Shown: piece after piece, positions 17,707-26,695 of the stretch | Layout: the number at the start of each line of letters is the position of its first letter | Position numbering within the stretch: position 1 is the first letter of the stretch | Source of the DNA: Lonepinella sp051851555 | GTDB lineage: Bacteria > Pseudomonadota > Gammaproteobacteria > Enterobacterales > Pasteurellaceae | Reading direction: 5' to 3' | DNA: 64,000 nt | Assembly: GCF_051851555.1 (NCBI RefSeq) | Contig: NZ_JBPDVH010000001.1 | Span: 62,001-126,000 of the forward strand | Translations under genes and position numbers: made by a program | The notes under the pieces: model-generated | Databases searched by the model: none | What the model saw: only the letters and a program-made list of their open reading frames with translations | Told to the model about the DNA's origin: nothing

Positions 17707-18198
17707 CTATTTTCTGGTTAATACCAAAAACCGCAGATCATAGGCATTCTGTTCATCTTTTTCCCGAAATTGTTCCACTTCAATATGCCACTCGTCCCAG
17801 TTAATCGCAGGGAAAAAGGTATCACCATCCAGTTCGGTTTGAATTTGCGTAAGATAAAGTTTGTCTGCTTGGGGAAAATATTGCTGAAATAATTGCCCGC
17901 CACCGATCAACATCATCTCTTGGTCAGGGTTTAAATCTCGAGCAAATTGCACCGCAGTTTCTAGGCTGTTTTGCCAAATAACGCCCTCCGCCTCAAATGG
18001 CTGGCGTGAAAGCACGATATTGGTGCGTTTCGGCAAGGGACGGCCGATACTTTCAAAGGTTTTCCGCCCCATAATGACCGTTCTTCCTTGGGTATTTTGG
18101 CGAAACCACGCCAAATCCGCAGGCAAGTGCCACGGCATTTGGTTATCTTTGCCAATCACCCCATTTAGGGTGGTGGCGACAATGAAACTTAATCCCAT
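17707..18198 (-). CDS. folA: Dihydrofolate reductase
   Basis: About 163 residues from the ATG at 18198. DHFR landmarks: GLSFIVATTLNGVIGKDNQMPWHLPADLAWF, with the acidic active-site Asp after LPA, then GRTVIMGRKTFESIGRPLP and MLIGGGQLFQQ. It reduces dihydrofolate and is the target of trimethoprim. The start overlaps the end of the DUF1523 gene by a few bases. Confidence 0.97.
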   Translation of the reverse strand: MGLSFIVATTLNGVIGKDNQMPWHLPADLAWFRQNTQGRTVIMGRKTFESIGRPLPKRTNIVLSRQPFEAEGVIWQNSLETAVQFARDLNPDQEMMLIGGGQLFQQYFPQADKLYLTQIQTELDGDTFFPAINWDEWHIEVEQFREKDEQNAYDLRFLVLTRK

Positions 18199-18202
18199 AG
18201 AC

Positions 18203-18724
18203 TTATTCGCTATCAAACCAACCACGGATAAATTGAATGGAGAAGAACAAAGTAATCAAGCCTAAGAAATAGAAAATATAGCTTAAAATCGGCATACTTG
18301 GACTCGTGTCTGTTGCTTCTTTCATGGACACCATATTGCGGTATTCATCAAAAATCACTAAACGCCAGCCATAGTATTTCACTTCCACCATTTGCTTGTT
18401 GCCAGCAAAATTCGACGCTTTGGCTTGTAAATCCGCTGATCCAAATTTGAAATAGAACGGAAAACCCCAACGGGTATCTTCATTGCGATACACCATGGGT
18501 TTTTCTTCTCCCGCTTTTTGGGTATAAATATAATACACATCACGAGTTGGACCATCTGCTGGATTGGCTTTGGTAATCGGGCCGTCTTTATCCACTCGTT
18601 TGACTTCTACGCCGGTAATATAGGTCGTGTCGTAATGGGGGAAAATAAAATGGATACCCGAAAATAATACTGCGTGGAATAAAATCACCACCAAAAAGAG
18701 AAAATATTTGATTGTTTTACGCAT
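18203..18724 (-). CDS. DUF1523 family membrane protein
   Basis: 173 residues with a transmembrane helix at each end (about 5-27 and 145-166) and a polar middle with VEVKRVDKDGPITKANPADGPTRDVYYIYT and RNEDTRWGFPFYFKF. This arrangement matches the uncharacterised DUF1523 family; the middle domain is likely periplasmic. It overlaps folA and is probably cotranscribed with it. No function is known to me. Confidence 0.8.
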   Translation of the reverse strand: MRKTIKYFLFLVVILFHAVLFSGIHFIFPHYDTTYITGVEVKRVDKDGPITKANPADGPTRDVYYIYTQKAGEEKPMVYRNEDTRWGFPFYFKFGSADLQAKASNFAGNKQMVEVKYYGWRLVIFDEYRNMVSMKEATDTSPSMPILSYIFYFLGLITLFFSIQFIRGWFDSE

Positions 18725-18748
18725 AATAAAAGTTCCTATTAAAAGTCC

Positions 18749-18763
18749 CCCCTTTGGGAGAGG
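18749..18763. repeat. Copy of a short CCTCTCCCAA-type palindrome, inverted orientation
   Basis: CCCCTTTGGGAGAGG lies just downstream of the Rpn-family gene. Its reverse complement matches 19858-19871 (CCTCTCCCAAGGGG) except for one extra base. The two copies flank that gene in inverted orientation. Confidence 0.5.
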
Positions 18764-18797
18764 GGAAAGTTTTTACACCTCTATGATTAAATTCTAA

Positions 18798-19679
18798 TCA
18801 ATGTCCCAATTTCTTGATTTCATCAACAGGCAAGCCGACCGCTTTAGAAATAATCTCTAAATCCAATCCTAGAGAAAGCATATTCTTAGCACTCTTCCGT
18901 AACCCGTTTAGCTCTCCTTGTTGCATACCTTGCTGTATCCCCTGCAAAATCCCTTGCTCTGTGGCATATTCTAACGCAGAAAATTCATCCCATTTACGTT
19001 TTAAGCTCACATCATACATTTCTTTTTCTCCCTTGCTTAAATTGGTGTATTCGGCGATTTTAAACAATTTTTGGAAAACCGGTTTTTTTAAGAAAGCAGG
19101 CAATTTTTTTAAGTTCGCCATATTTTTCAATACGTATAACCACTTGTCCAAATCGCTTTCCAACGCATATTCAGCTTTGTGAAAATTCAGTAATTCAATA
19201 TAGATGAACCCAAGTTTATCATAAAAAATTTCGCCTGTCTTTTTGTTGAATAGGCAAATATCGTGTAAATATTCATCAGTATCGGAAAAATGAAAACCGT
19301 CCATCAGGGCGATCACATAAACTTCAGAAATCGCATAATTCCAACCGCTGATTCCCCCTTGTGGCGCTTGATCGCTGATCAGTTTGCTACCATAGTAAAT
19401 AGTGCGTTCTTTAAAATACGTTTGCTTGCTCCGTTGCACTTCAATAATAAATTGAGAATCATCATCTGTTGTGCAAGTGAGATCAAAGATAACATTGCCT
19501 TGTTCTGCGGTGTCGCCTACGTGTTCATTTTTGTTGTAAACCAAGTCTTTGATGATTTTCTTACCTTGAAATAATTCATTGAGAAAATCCATCAGTAAGT
19601 CTTTGTTAACTTCGGTACCAAAAATGCGTTTAAAGCCGTAGTCGGTGGTGAGATCAATATAGCGTGAGGGTTGTTTCAT
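18798..19679 (-). CDS. Rpn-family PD-(D/E)XK nuclease / putative transposase-like protein
   Basis: About 293 residues from the ATG at 19679 (ATG at 19691 is an alternative). The N-terminus YIDLTTDYGFKRIFGTEVNKDLLMDFLNELF and the nuclease core with FDLTCTTDD and FIIEVQRSKQ are characteristic of Rpn/PDDEXK_2 proteins. The C-terminus has the Gln/Gly-rich GILQGIQQGMQQGE repeat and ends with a short helix-turn-helix-like segment. Rpn proteins of E. coli promote RecA-independent recombination and nick DNA. The frame is intact. Inverted copies of a 15-base palindrome flank it. Confidence 0.82.
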   Translation of the reverse strand: MKQPSRYIDLTTDYGFKRIFGTEVNKDLLMDFLNELFQGKKIIKDLVYNKNEHVGDTAEQGNVIFDLTCTTDDDSQFIIEVQRSKQTYFKERTIYYGSKLISDQAPQGGISGWNYAISEVYVIALMDGFHFSDTDEYLHDICLFNKKTGEIFYDKLGFIYIELLNFHKAEYALESDLDKWLYVLKNMANLKKLPAFLKKPVFQKLFKIAEYTNLSKGEKEMYDVSLKRKWDEFSALEYATEQGILQGIQQGMQQGELNGLRKSAKNMLSLGLDLEIISKAVGLPVDEIKKLGH

Positions 19680-19826
19680 TGCTTGCTCCATGTGTTGAGT
19701 GAATGGGAGCATTATCAAGTGCGGTGGTAAATAGGCAAGATTTTTAATTCAATTCTGGAATCGAGATCACAAAAATAAAATTTTTTTGTGTTTTTTTAGG
19801 GGGGATTTCATGAGTTTTAACCCTCA

Positions 19827-19871
19827 CCGCCCGAAAATCCTGACGGATTTTCTTCGTCCTCTCCCAAGGGG
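19827..19871. repeat. Two adjacent hairpins upstream of the Rpn gene
   Basis: CGAAAATCC (from about 19830) pairs with GGATTTTC after the loop TGAC, and CCTCTCCCAAGGGGAGAGG is a nearly perfect palindrome from 19858. Sequences of this kind recur between genes in many bacterial genomes. They lie downstream of tatD on the minus strand, where they may also slow or end transcription. Confidence 0.45.
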
Positions 19872-19879
19872 AGAGGCTG

Positions 19880-20662
19880 TTATTGTACCTGAATTTTAAA
19901 CAAACGCTCAAAGTTTTTGGTGGTTTGTTCGGCAAATTGTTCTGGCGTTAACCCTTTTAAGGTGGCCACATAATCGCACACTTCACGAGTATAAGCGGGT
20001 TGATTTTGTTTACCACGATAAGGCACAGGCGCTAAATAAGGGCTGTCCGTTTCCACTAACAAGCGATCCAACGGCACATAGCGGATCACCTCCCGAATGT
20101 CCTCGGCATTTTTAAAGGTCACAATACCGGAACAAGAAATATAAAACCCTAAATCTAACGCTTGTTTGGCAAAATCCATGGTTTCTGTAAAACAATGAAT
20201 GACGCCACCGCACTTTTCCGCCTGATTATCTTGCAACAATCGAATGGTGTCATCACCCGCTGTACGAGTATGAATAATCACAGGCTTATCTAATTGATTG
20301 GCCACTTGAATTTGGCTGGCGAAAATGGCCTGTTGCAAGGCTTTATTATCCGCACTGTAATAATAATCCAAGCCGATTTCGCCAATAGCCACCACTTTTT
20401 GATGTTGTGCCAACTGAATTAAACGCTCCACATCATAGGGTTCGTCCTCTAAATCCAAGGGATGGACGCCACAAGCAAAGGATACGTCATCACGGTGCGC
20501 CAAACTGTCCCGCTGCTTTTCAAAACGGCTTAATGTGACGCCAATGGTGAGCAAATGTTGTACGTCACGGGCTTTTGCCTTGTTAATCACATCATTCACA
20601 TCTTGATGTATATTTTCATAATCCAGTGCGTCTAAATGGCAATGGCTATCTACAATAAACAT
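19880..20662 (-). CDS. ycfH: TatD-family DNase / metal-dependent hydrolase (YcfH-like)
   Basis: 260-residue amidohydrolase-fold protein. Metal ligands are seen in [12 protein letters not shown] (HxH), [11 protein letters not shown] (Glu), [11 protein letters not shown] (His) and HCFTE (His), and [17 protein letters not shown] holds the final Asp. It follows holB by 8 bases in the mltG-tmk-holB-ycfH order known from other Pasteurellaceae and enterics. It may act as a 3'-5' exonuclease; the physiological role is uncertain. Confidence 0.92.
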   Translation of the reverse strand: MFIVDSHCHLDALDYENIHQDVNDVINKAKARDVQHLLTIGVTLSRFEKQRDSLAHRDDVSFACGVHPLDLEDEPYDVERLIQLAQHQKVVAIGEIGLDYYYSADNKALQQAIFASQIQVANQLDKPVIIHTRTAGDDTIRLLQDNQAEKCGGVIHCFTETMDFAKQALDLGFYISCSGIVTFKNAEDIREVIRYVPLDRLLVETDSPYLAPVPYRGKQNQPAYTREVCDYVATLKGLTPEQFAEQTTKNFERLFKIQVQ

Positions 20663-20670
20663 ATTTCCTC

Positions 20671-21648
20671 TTATTGTTCAAATACTTCTGTAATCAGTTT
20701 AGTTAAACCGTCTAATAAAATAATCTCTTGATTGGCGGCATTAATTTGAATTAAATCCAACCGCATATTTTGCACAATTTGATTGGCTCGTAATAATCCC
20801 AACATGGTCTGTTTTTGGCTAAATTGTTGCACGCCTCGGGCTAAATCCTGACAAATCCAATTTTCTTGAACGCCTAATTTATCTTTTAAGGCATCTGTTA
20901 GAAATGCTAATAACCAATCAATTTGATGAAAAATCAATTCCTTTTCAAATAGCGGCAATAATTCCAATGGCGAACGACGCACATAAAATACCCAAAATTG
21001 GCGTAAAAATTCTCGCCGTTTTTCCATTAAGCCTTGTTGTAAGAAAGTCAATGCTGACAACGGCCGTTGATAACTAATACGAAGTGCGGTGGAAATTTCT
21101 TCTATTTTTTCATTGGTTTGCGTTTGTAACCATTGTTCCGCCAACGCCGTCTCTGGCACATTGACTAACCACATTTGACAACGGCTGTAAATGGTCGCCA
21201 TTAAAGGTGACGCCAAATCCGCTTGCAACAAAAAATAGCTATTTGGACGAGGTTCTTCTAACGTTTTCAAAATGGCATTGGCTGCTGCCTCGGTCAACCG
21301 CTCTGCACCTTGCACCCAGACAATTTTATTACCGCCTTGTTGAGCATGCTGATTGACGATTTCGTTAATTTCACGTACTTGATCCACACCAATATCTTTG
21401 TTCTCTATAGGCGCTAGCAAATGGACATCAGGGTGATTCCCCGCTTGGCTTAACTGGCAAGCATGGCAATGTCCACAAGGCTTTTCCGATTCGGTACAAA
21501 TCAAAAACTTCGCCACCGCATCAATTAATTGCTCCACACCCACGCCCATTTCTGCCTTAAACAGCAAAGCATGATGGCCCCGCCCTTGTGAAAAAGACTG
21601 AGTAATTTGTTGGTAAGTGGGGGTGAGCCAAGGGTAGAGTGTTGTCAT
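20671..21648 (-). CDS. holB: DNA polymerase III subunit delta-prime
   Basis: About 325 residues from the ATG at 21648; the frame extends further upstream without a good start. AAA+ clamp-loader fold with a degenerate nucleotide loop, a four-cysteine zinc module ([16 protein letters not shown]), and the SRC-like motif YSRCQMW after [16 protein letters not shown]. Delta-prime is the stator of the clamp loader and does not bind ATP. In related genomes it directly adjoins tmk; here about 1.1 kb of other sequence intervenes. Confidence 0.94.
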   Translation of the reverse strand: MTTLYPWLTPTYQQITQSFSQGRGHHALLFKAEMGVGVEQLIDAVAKFLICTESEKPCGHCHACQLSQAGNHPDVHLLAPIENKDIGVDQVREINEIVNQHAQQGGNKIVWVQGAERLTEAAANAILKTLEEPRPNSYFLLQADLASPLMATIYSRCQMWLVNVPETALAEQWLQTQTNEKIEEISTALRISYQRPLSALTFLQQGLMEKRREFLRQFWVFYVRRSPLELLPLFEKELIFHQIDWLLAFLTDALKDKLGVQENWICQDLARGVQQFSQKQTMLGLLRANQIVQNMRLDLIQINAANQEIILLDGLTKLITEVFEQ

Positions 21649-21723
21649 TTTTTCTGTATTAATGCCCGTTACTATATGAAAAGAAACTATACCCGATCTG
21701 TTCGGAGATAGCAAAAAATATAA

Positions 21724-21765
21724 AAAACCTGTTTTTGAAATTTTTTCAGAAACAGGTTTTGGTTT
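21724..21765 (-). terminator. Terminator downstream of the Sel1-like gene
   Basis: On the minus strand AAAACCTGTTTCTGAAA pairs with TTTCAAAAACAGGTTTT (one small bulge) and is followed by T-rich sequence. It closes the two-gene insert before holB, so holB and tatD probably need their own promoter. Confidence 0.7.
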
Positions 21766-21789
21766 GTATTATGGGTAAGTTTATAAGTG

Positions 21790-22188
21790 CTAATTTAAAT
21801 TCTTTTTGGCTTCTTCTATCAAATCACAAGCATCTGAATATCCGCTTTTGCAAGATTCAATTAGAAGATCCGCCGCTTTATCTGTATTTTTCTTTAGAGA
21901 AAAGTAAGTAATAGATAAATAAAATTTAGTTTCTGCATCACCGTATTTTGTTGCTTTAGTTAACCATTGCTCTGCTTTTTTTAAATTTTTCTTACAACCG
22001 TAGTCACTCAAACCCTGTAGATAACAAATGCCGATAGCTTTTTGAACTTGAGATGCTTGTTGAGGATCTTTCAGGTTTTTTACCTTTTCTTCTAGTAATT
22101 GAACAGGCGTTGTTGCTGCCTGTGTTTCCATTGAGAATAACATTAAGCCAGCAAGTGTAATGCCGAGTAATTTTGTGTGTTTTAACAT
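21790..22188 (-). CDS. Exported Sel1/TPR-like repeat protein, function unknown
   Basis: 132 residues with a signal peptide (KHTKLLGITLAGLMLFSMETQA, cut after AXA-type site) and two Sel1-like helical repeats: AIGICYLQGLSDYGCKKNLKKAEQWLTKA and a second with FYLSITYFSLKKNTDKAADLLIESCKSGYSDAC. Paired cysteines in the repeats suggest disulfides in the periplasm. Sel1-like proteins mediate protein contacts; no partner is evident. It follows the 110-aa ORF by 15 bases and appears to be in a two-gene cassette inserted between tmk and holB. Confidence 0.78.
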   Translation of the reverse strand: MLKHTKLLGITLAGLMLFSMETQAATTPVQLLEEKVKNLKDPQQASQVQKAIGICYLQGLSDYGCKKNLKKAEQWLTKATKYGDAETKFYLSITYFSLKKNTDKAADLLIESCKSGYSDACDLIEEAKKNLN

Positions 22189-22203
22189 TTGAATGCTCCT
22201 GTT

Positions 22204-22536
22204 TTAGACATCTAAAATATTTTGAAGATCTTGAAGTGTGGTTTTGTTAATATTTAACGAAGAAAACTGCTCTAATTCTTCGTCAATCTGTTGTTGAGCC
22301 TCTTCTAATAACTCGAACTGCTCATTGTCGTTATATTCTTCTCCGTCAGATAAGTCGGTGTCATAGGCTAACGACTCGCATTCCGCCAATAATTTGCCAA
22401 ATTGTTCGACATCTTTTACTTGTAGATAATCGTCATGCAACTCGAAACTATTATCAGAAATATATTCTAATAGATCTCGCATTTCTTGATATTTATCCTC
22501 AATAACACCTAATAGATGGTAAATACTAATAGACAT
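22204..22536 (-). CDS. Hypothetical acidic protein (110 aa)
   Basis: Not recognised. A very acidic, helix-rich, soluble protein (many Asp/Glu, e.g. DTDLSDGEEYNDNEQFELLEEAQQQ) with no signal peptide or membrane segment. The ATG at 22536 follows a GGAG-type ribosome site. The short gap to the exported Sel1-like gene suggests cotranscription. Its charge would suit an inhibitor, immunity or DNA-mimic protein, but that is speculation. Confidence 0.7.
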   Translation of the reverse strand: MSISIYHLLGVIEDKYQEMRDLLEYISDNSFELHDDYLQVKDVEQFGKLLAECESLAYDTDLSDGEEYNDNEQFELLEEAQQQIDEELEQFSSLNINKTTLQDLQNILDV

Positions 22537-22673
22537 AAAAAAAACTCCATAGGTAAATGATATATTCAGTATCAGTAAAATTACTGATTAAAATGAATAC
22601 TACCATTGTTTTTTTTTCGAGCAATATGTTAGACTAAAAAGTATAGAAATGAGTTAAATAAAAAGGAGAGAAA

Positions 22674-22826
22674 ATGATATTATCAGCATTCCCTGTACTT
22701 TCGTACGGGGTTAGGCATTGTTGCGCCACGCTGTGGCTAGTTTATGTGGGTATATTAATGGCAACAGCATTAACAAACTTCTGCACTGCCGCTTTCACAT
22801 CCGCAGTAACCTGTTCCAATGCTTGA
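22674..22826 (+). other. Possible small membrane-protein ORF (50 aa) opposite the tmk 3' end
   Basis: ATG at 22674 follows a textbook ribosome site (AAAAAGGAGAG). The frame runs 50 codons to TGA at 22824-22826, the last two thirds antisense to tmk. The peptide is hydrophobic and has five cysteines. Two hairpins lie inside it: CCCTGTAC/GTACGGGG around a TTTC loop (from about 22690) and GCCAC/GTGGC (around 22725). Either a small protein or a structured RNA; I cannot decide. Confidence 0.3.
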
Positions 22827-23386
22827 CCCGCATTAATAGTGGTAGCATTTGGATCTTGAGCAACTAATTCCAAATACCGCTCCCGAGTGCGGTGGAAAAA
22901 ATCTAAATTTTGTTGCTCAATGCGATCTAGCTCGCCACGGCCTCTGGCTCGGGCTAGCCCTTGTTCGGGTTCAATGTCTAAATAAAGGGTAAAATCAGGT
23001 TTAAAATCACCGAGGACACTATTTTTTAGGTTAAGCATAAAATCTTGATCTAACTGACGACCGCCGCCTTGATAGGCTTGGGAGGACATATCGTGGCGAT
23101 CACCGATAACCCATTTGCCTTGTGCAAGGGCCGGTTTGATCACATTTTCCACTAACTGAATACGTGCGGCATAGAGCATTAATAATTCCGCTTTGTCAGT
23201 GACAGGTTCTTCGGTTTCGTGTTTAATTAGTTGGCGTAATTTCTCTGCTAAAGGCGTGCCACCGGGTTCTCGAGTAAACACTAAATCGGTGATCCCGTTG
23301 GCATGCAGTTGTTCCACAATGGCGTGACGTGCGGTGGTTTTGCCGGCACCCTCTAAGCCCTCGAGTACAATAAATTTTCCAGTCAT
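22742..23386 (-). CDS. tmk: Thymidylate kinase
   Basis: 214 residues. P-loop [10 protein letters not shown] near the N-terminus, the DRx motif in [16 protein letters not shown], the LID/base-binding [16 protein letters not shown], and [24 protein letters not shown]. It phosphorylates dTMP to dTDP. It begins two bases after the end of mltG, so the two are cotranscribed; downstream the usual holB partner is displaced by two unknown genes. Confidence 0.97.
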   Translation of the reverse strand: MTGKFIVLEGLEGAGKTTARHAIVEQLHANGITDLVFTREPGGTPLAEKLRQLIKHETEEPVTDKAELLMLYAARIQLVENVIKPALAQGKWVIGDRHDMSSQAYQGGGRQLDQDFMLNLKNSVLGDFKPDFTLYLDIEPEQGLARARGRGELDRIEQQNLDFFHRTRERYLELVAQDPNATTINAGQALEQVTADVKAAVQKFVNAVAINIPT

Positions 23387-23387
23387 A

Positions 23388-24416
23388 TTATTTTTTATCC
23401 GTTTTTTTGTTTTGTTTATACCAACGCAAATAGGCTTGCACGGCTTGATTGTGTTCGGCTAAATTTCGGCTAAATTTATGTCCACCGGTGCCATCAGCCA
23501 CAAAATAGAGAAAATCGGTTTTCTCGGGGTGAGCTACGGCTTGCAACGCACTTTCGCTTGGATTGGCTATCGGTGTTGGGGGTAAACCATCAATCACATA
23601 AGTATTATAAGCGGTCGGGGTTTCCAAATCTTTTTTACGAATATTGCCGTTGTAATTGTCGCCCATGCCATAAATAACGGTCGGATCCGTTTGTAATTTC
23701 ATATTGGATTTTAGGCGGTTAATAAACACCGAGGCAATGCGGCCACGTTCGGCTTGTACGCCACTTTCTTTTTCTACAATAGAGGCCAAAATTAGCATCT
23801 CATAAGGGCTTTGTAACGGTAAATCTTCATCTCGTTCCGCCCAAAGTTGTGCCAACAATTTTTGTGTACGGTCAGTTGCTCGCTTTAATAGGGCTAAGTC
23901 GGTGGAGTCTGGCACATAATTATAGGTATCGGGATAGATCCAACCCTCTAAAGAATGTTGGCTATTTTCAGGTAATTCAAGTAGTTGTAATAATTCTTGC
24001 GCAGTTTTGGCTTGAATGGAGGAGGCCAAGTGCGGTGCATTTTGTAGCGATTTCTTTACATCTCGCCAAGTTTCACCGTCCGTAAAACGTAAGCTAAATT
24101 GTGCCTCTTTCCCCTCATTTAGGATTGTTAAGACATCCGCAAGGGTATTCACCCCATTGAGTGAATAGGTGCCTGCTTTCACATTATTGAATTGTGGCTG
24201 TAATTTTAATGCCCAAGGCAACCATTTTGCGTCCGCCACTAAGTGTTCTTGCTCAAAAAGATCCGCCAGTTTTTTGCCTGTGGTGCCACGTTTCACGGTT
24301 AATAGTTGATCGGGTCGCACGGTGACAGCTTGGTTCACAACTTGTTGCATTTGGCGATAGCCCCAACCGCTGATAGCCAATGCCAAGACAACGAGAAGAA
24401 GTAAAAATTTTTTCAT
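23388..24416 (-). CDS. mltG: MltG, endolytic peptidoglycan transglycosylase (YceG-like)
   Basis: 342 residues: a single N-terminal transmembrane helix (about residues 3-20), a LysM-like segment, and the catalytic YceG domain with [26 protein letters not shown] (catalytic Glu), [27 protein letters not shown] and the final [18 protein letters not shown] motif. It cleaves nascent glycan strands and sets their length. It overlaps the tmk start region and follows plsY by 9 bases. Confidence 0.96.
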   Translation of the reverse strand: MKKFLLLLVVLALAISGWGYRQMQQVVNQAVTVRPDQLLTVKRGTTGKKLADLFEQEHLVADAKWLPWALKLQPQFNNVKAGTYSLNGVNTLADVLTILNEGKEAQFSLRFTDGETWRDVKKSLQNAPHLASSIQAKTAQELLQLLELPENSQHSLEGWIYPDTYNYVPDSTDLALLKRATDRTQKLLAQLWAERDEDLPLQSPYEMLILASIVEKESGVQAERGRIASVFINRLKSNMKLQTDPTVIYGMGDNYNGNIRKKDLETPTAYNTYVIDGLPPTPIANPSESALQAVAHPEKTDFLYFVADGTGGHKFSRNLAEHNQAVQAYLRWYKQNKKTDKK

Positions 24417-24425
24417 TATTTTTGT

Positions 24426-25022
24426 TTATTTCTTGAATTTAGACCAAATTTTGCTTTCTTGCCCACGCCATAAACGCTGAATATTATCATGATGGCGATA
24501 AATTAATAAGCAACACACCAAGGCGACAGGGAAAGTATATTCAGGTTTGAAATACCATACATATAACGGCGTTAATAACGCCGCAATTACTGCACTGAGA
24601 GAAGAATAACCGCTAATTAAAAATACCAACAACCAAGTGCCGATCATGGAACCAGCGACGCCCCAAGCAATCGGGGCAATGGAACCAAAGGCCGTCGCCA
24701 CGCCTTTGCCACCTTTAAATTTAAAGAATATCGGGAAAATATGGCCTAAACAAGCGCCTAACGCCACCATACCTAATTCAAAATGGGTTAAGCCTAAATA
24801 ATAACCCGCCCACACGGGTAACATGCCTTTTAACATATCGAAAATCAGCACCGCCAAGGCTGCCCATCGGCCACCTAAACGCAATACGTTGGTCGCTCCC
24901 GGATTATGCGATCCCACCGTGCGGGGATCGGGTAAGCCAGTAATACGGCAAATTAAAATCGCACTGGAAATCGAACCTAGTAAATAGGCAAATAGCATAT
25001 AGAACAAGGCAAATAGGCTCAT
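24426..25022 (-). CDS. plsY: Glycerol-3-phosphate acyltransferase PlsY
   Basis: 198-residue polytopic membrane protein. The conserved PlsY loops are present: [11 protein letters not shown], then [16 protein letters not shown], and the glycine-rich [14 protein letters not shown], with a last loop containing [10 protein letters not shown]. It acylates glycerol-3-phosphate using acyl-phosphate. It precedes mltG on the same strand with a 9-base gap. Confidence 0.96.
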   Translation of the reverse strand: MSLFALFYMLFAYLLGSISSAILICRITGLPDPRTVGSHNPGATNVLRLGGRWAALAVLIFDMLKGMLPVWAGYYLGLTHFELGMVALGACLGHIFPIFFKFKGGKGVATAFGSIAPIAWGVAGSMIGTWLLVFLISGYSSLSAVIAALLTPLYVWYFKPEYTFPVALVCCLLIYRHHDNIQRLWRGQESKIWSKFKK

Positions 25023-25136
25023 GGATTTTTCTCGATAAATAAATAATCCCTATTCTACCTAAATTTAGGCGGGTTAGGCTAATGATATTTTCGACAAACG
25101 CATAACGGTGTGACTGATCGGATTTTTGAAAAAATA

Positions 25137-25165
25137 AAATGAGGCCAATCATGCCTCATTTATGT
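25137..25165 (-). terminator. Terminator of the ypfJ-type gene
   Basis: AAATGAGGC pairs with GCCTCATTT around a 7-base loop; on the minus strand it is followed by TTATTTTTT. It lies directly after the stop of the metalloprotease gene. Confidence 0.75.
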
Positions 25166-25171
25166 CGTCAA

Positions 25172-26008
25172 TTAGAACGTATTACACTGACTTGGATCGC
25201 CCGTTTTTAGCCCTCGTTGAAACCATTGTAAACGCTGTGCTGACGTGCCATGGGTGAAACTATCTGGCACCACATAACCTTGGCTGCGTTTTTGTAGTCG
25301 ATCATCCCCGACCGATTCCGCTGCAGCAAAGGCCTCTTCTAAATCGCCTGTTTCTAATAAATTATTTCGAGCCGCTTGATAGCCCCAAACGCCCGCAAAA
25401 CAGTCCGCTTGTAATTCTAATTTCACCGACAACGCATTGGCCTGCGACGGATTTTGTTGTTGTAAACGGTTCACTTTAGGCAAAATACCCAACACATTTT
25501 GCACGTGATGGCCGACTTCGTGGGCGATTACATAGGCAAAGGCGGTATCACCAGCGGCGCCTAATTGGTTTTTCATGTCCGCATAGAAAGACAAATCTAA
25601 ATAGACTTTTTTATCATTGGGACAATAAAACGGCCCCATAGCAGCTTGACCCGTGCCGCACGAGGTTGAGGTGGCGCCAGAATATAACACCATCGTTGGT
25701 GCAACATAGCGTTGTCCGTTTTTGCTAAAATAACCTTGCCATGTGGTTTCGGTATCTCGTAATACCACACGAGAAAGTTCATTTAAATTTTGTTCATCTT
25801 GTGCCGATAATTTAGAGGAACTACTCATTGTACCGCCTAAACTGGCAGTATCAACACCGACTAAACCCGATAAATCCACACCATAATAAGCGCCCACTAA
25901 CAACACAATAAAACCCAATACACCTGTTTTTTTACCACCACTGATTCTTGAGCCACTGCCACGTCTATCTTCTACATTTGAACTTTGTTCTCGACCTTGC
26001 CAACGCAT
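25172..26008 (-). CDS. ypfJ: YpfJ-family zinc metallopeptidase
   Basis: 278 residues. A basic, low-complexity N-terminus with SRISGGKK, a transmembrane helix at about 28-46, then the neutral zinc metallopeptidase domain with FAYVIAHEVGHHVQNVLG (HExxH) and LQADCFAGVWG (third ligand), ending with FTHGTSAQRLQWFQRG. Substrate unknown. Monocistronic, with its own terminator. Confidence 0.92.
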   Translation of the reverse strand: MRWQGREQSSNVEDRRGSGSRISGGKKTGVLGFIVLLVGAYYGVDLSGLVGVDTASLGGTMSSSSKLSAQDEQNLNELSRVVLRDTETTWQGYFSKNGQRYVAPTMVLYSGATSTSCGTGQAAMGPFYCPNDKKVYLDLSFYADMKNQLGAAGDTAFAYVIAHEVGHHVQNVLGILPKVNRLQQQNPSQANALSVKLELQADCFAGVWGYQAARNNLLETGDLEEAFAAAESVGDDRLQKRSQGYVVPDSFTHGTSAQRLQWFQRGLKTGDPSQCNTF

Positions 26009-26184
26009 AAATTTTCTACTCTCTCATAATCAAAACAGGGCTATTTTACCTGAAAAAGCAGCAAGTGCGGTTAATTTTTTAAAAATTTATAGACATCCGT
26101 GTAGGCTTTGGTTATTGTAGGCGAGGTTTTATTGGTTTCGACTGATAAATATATTTGTCACTATACAACAAGAAGGAAAGAAAC

Positions 26185-26628
26185 GTGGGTTTATTTGATT
26201 TCGTAGGAAATATCGGTAAAAAAATTTTTGGTAAAGATGAAGATCCATCACAAGCGGTCACCAATCACATTGCGGAAGACAATCCTGGTATTGATAATGT
26301 CGCTGTAACGGTGGAAGATGGTGTAGCCAAAATCTCAGGCGATGCCACTTCAGCCAGTGCATTAGAAAAAGCTATTTTGATGGCTGGCAATATTGCAGGC
26401 GTGGAATCGGTTAACGTGGATGCGGTGAACCTTGCAAACGGTGAACAATTAGCCACCGAAGACGAATTTTATGTGATTCAAAAAGGCGATACTCTTTCTG
26501 CTATTGCGAAAAAATTCTATGGCAATGCAGCAAAATATCCGGCTATCGTGGAGGCGAATAAAGAAGTGATTAAAGATGCTAACAAAATCTTCCCAGGCCA
26601 AAAAATTCGTGTACCAAAAGTACTTTAA
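26185..26628 (+). CDS. kbp: BON/LysM potassium-binding protein Kbp (YgaU)
   Basis: 147 residues from the GTG at 26185, preceded by AAGAAGGAAAG; a TTG 30 bases upstream would add an unrelated tail. The start GLFDFVGNIGKKIFG matches Kbp. A BON domain (about 20-90) with NHIAEDNPGIDNVAVTVEDGVAKISG is followed by a C-terminal LysM (about 97-145) with YVIQKGDTLSAIAKKFYGN. E. coli Kbp is a cytosolic K+ sensor despite its LysM domain, and no signal peptide is seen here either. Confidence 0.92.
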   Translation: MGLFDFVGNIGKKIFGKDEDPSQAVTNHIAEDNPGIDNVAVTVEDGVAKISGDATSASALEKAILMAGNIAGVESVNVDAVNLANGEQLATEDEFYVIQKGDTLSAIAKKFYGNAAKYPAIVEANKEVIKDANKIFPGQKIRVPKVL

Positions 26629-26656
26629 GCGACATTAAACGTGATTAAAGCATGAC

Positions 26657-26687
26657 AAAGCCCACATAATTTTATGGGCTTTTTTTT
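26657..26687. terminator. Terminator between kbp and rdgC
   Basis: AAAGCCCA (26657-26664) pairs with TGGGCTTT (26675-26682) and continues into a T run. It serves the convergent ends of kbp (+) and rdgC (-). Confidence 0.85.
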
Positions 26688-26695
26688 GAATCCGT

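Noticed and set aside
18749..19871. Complete insertion sequence around the Rpn gene
   Set aside because: The flanking palindromes are short, of a common intergenic type, and no target-site duplication is visible; Rpn proteins are not standard IS transposases.
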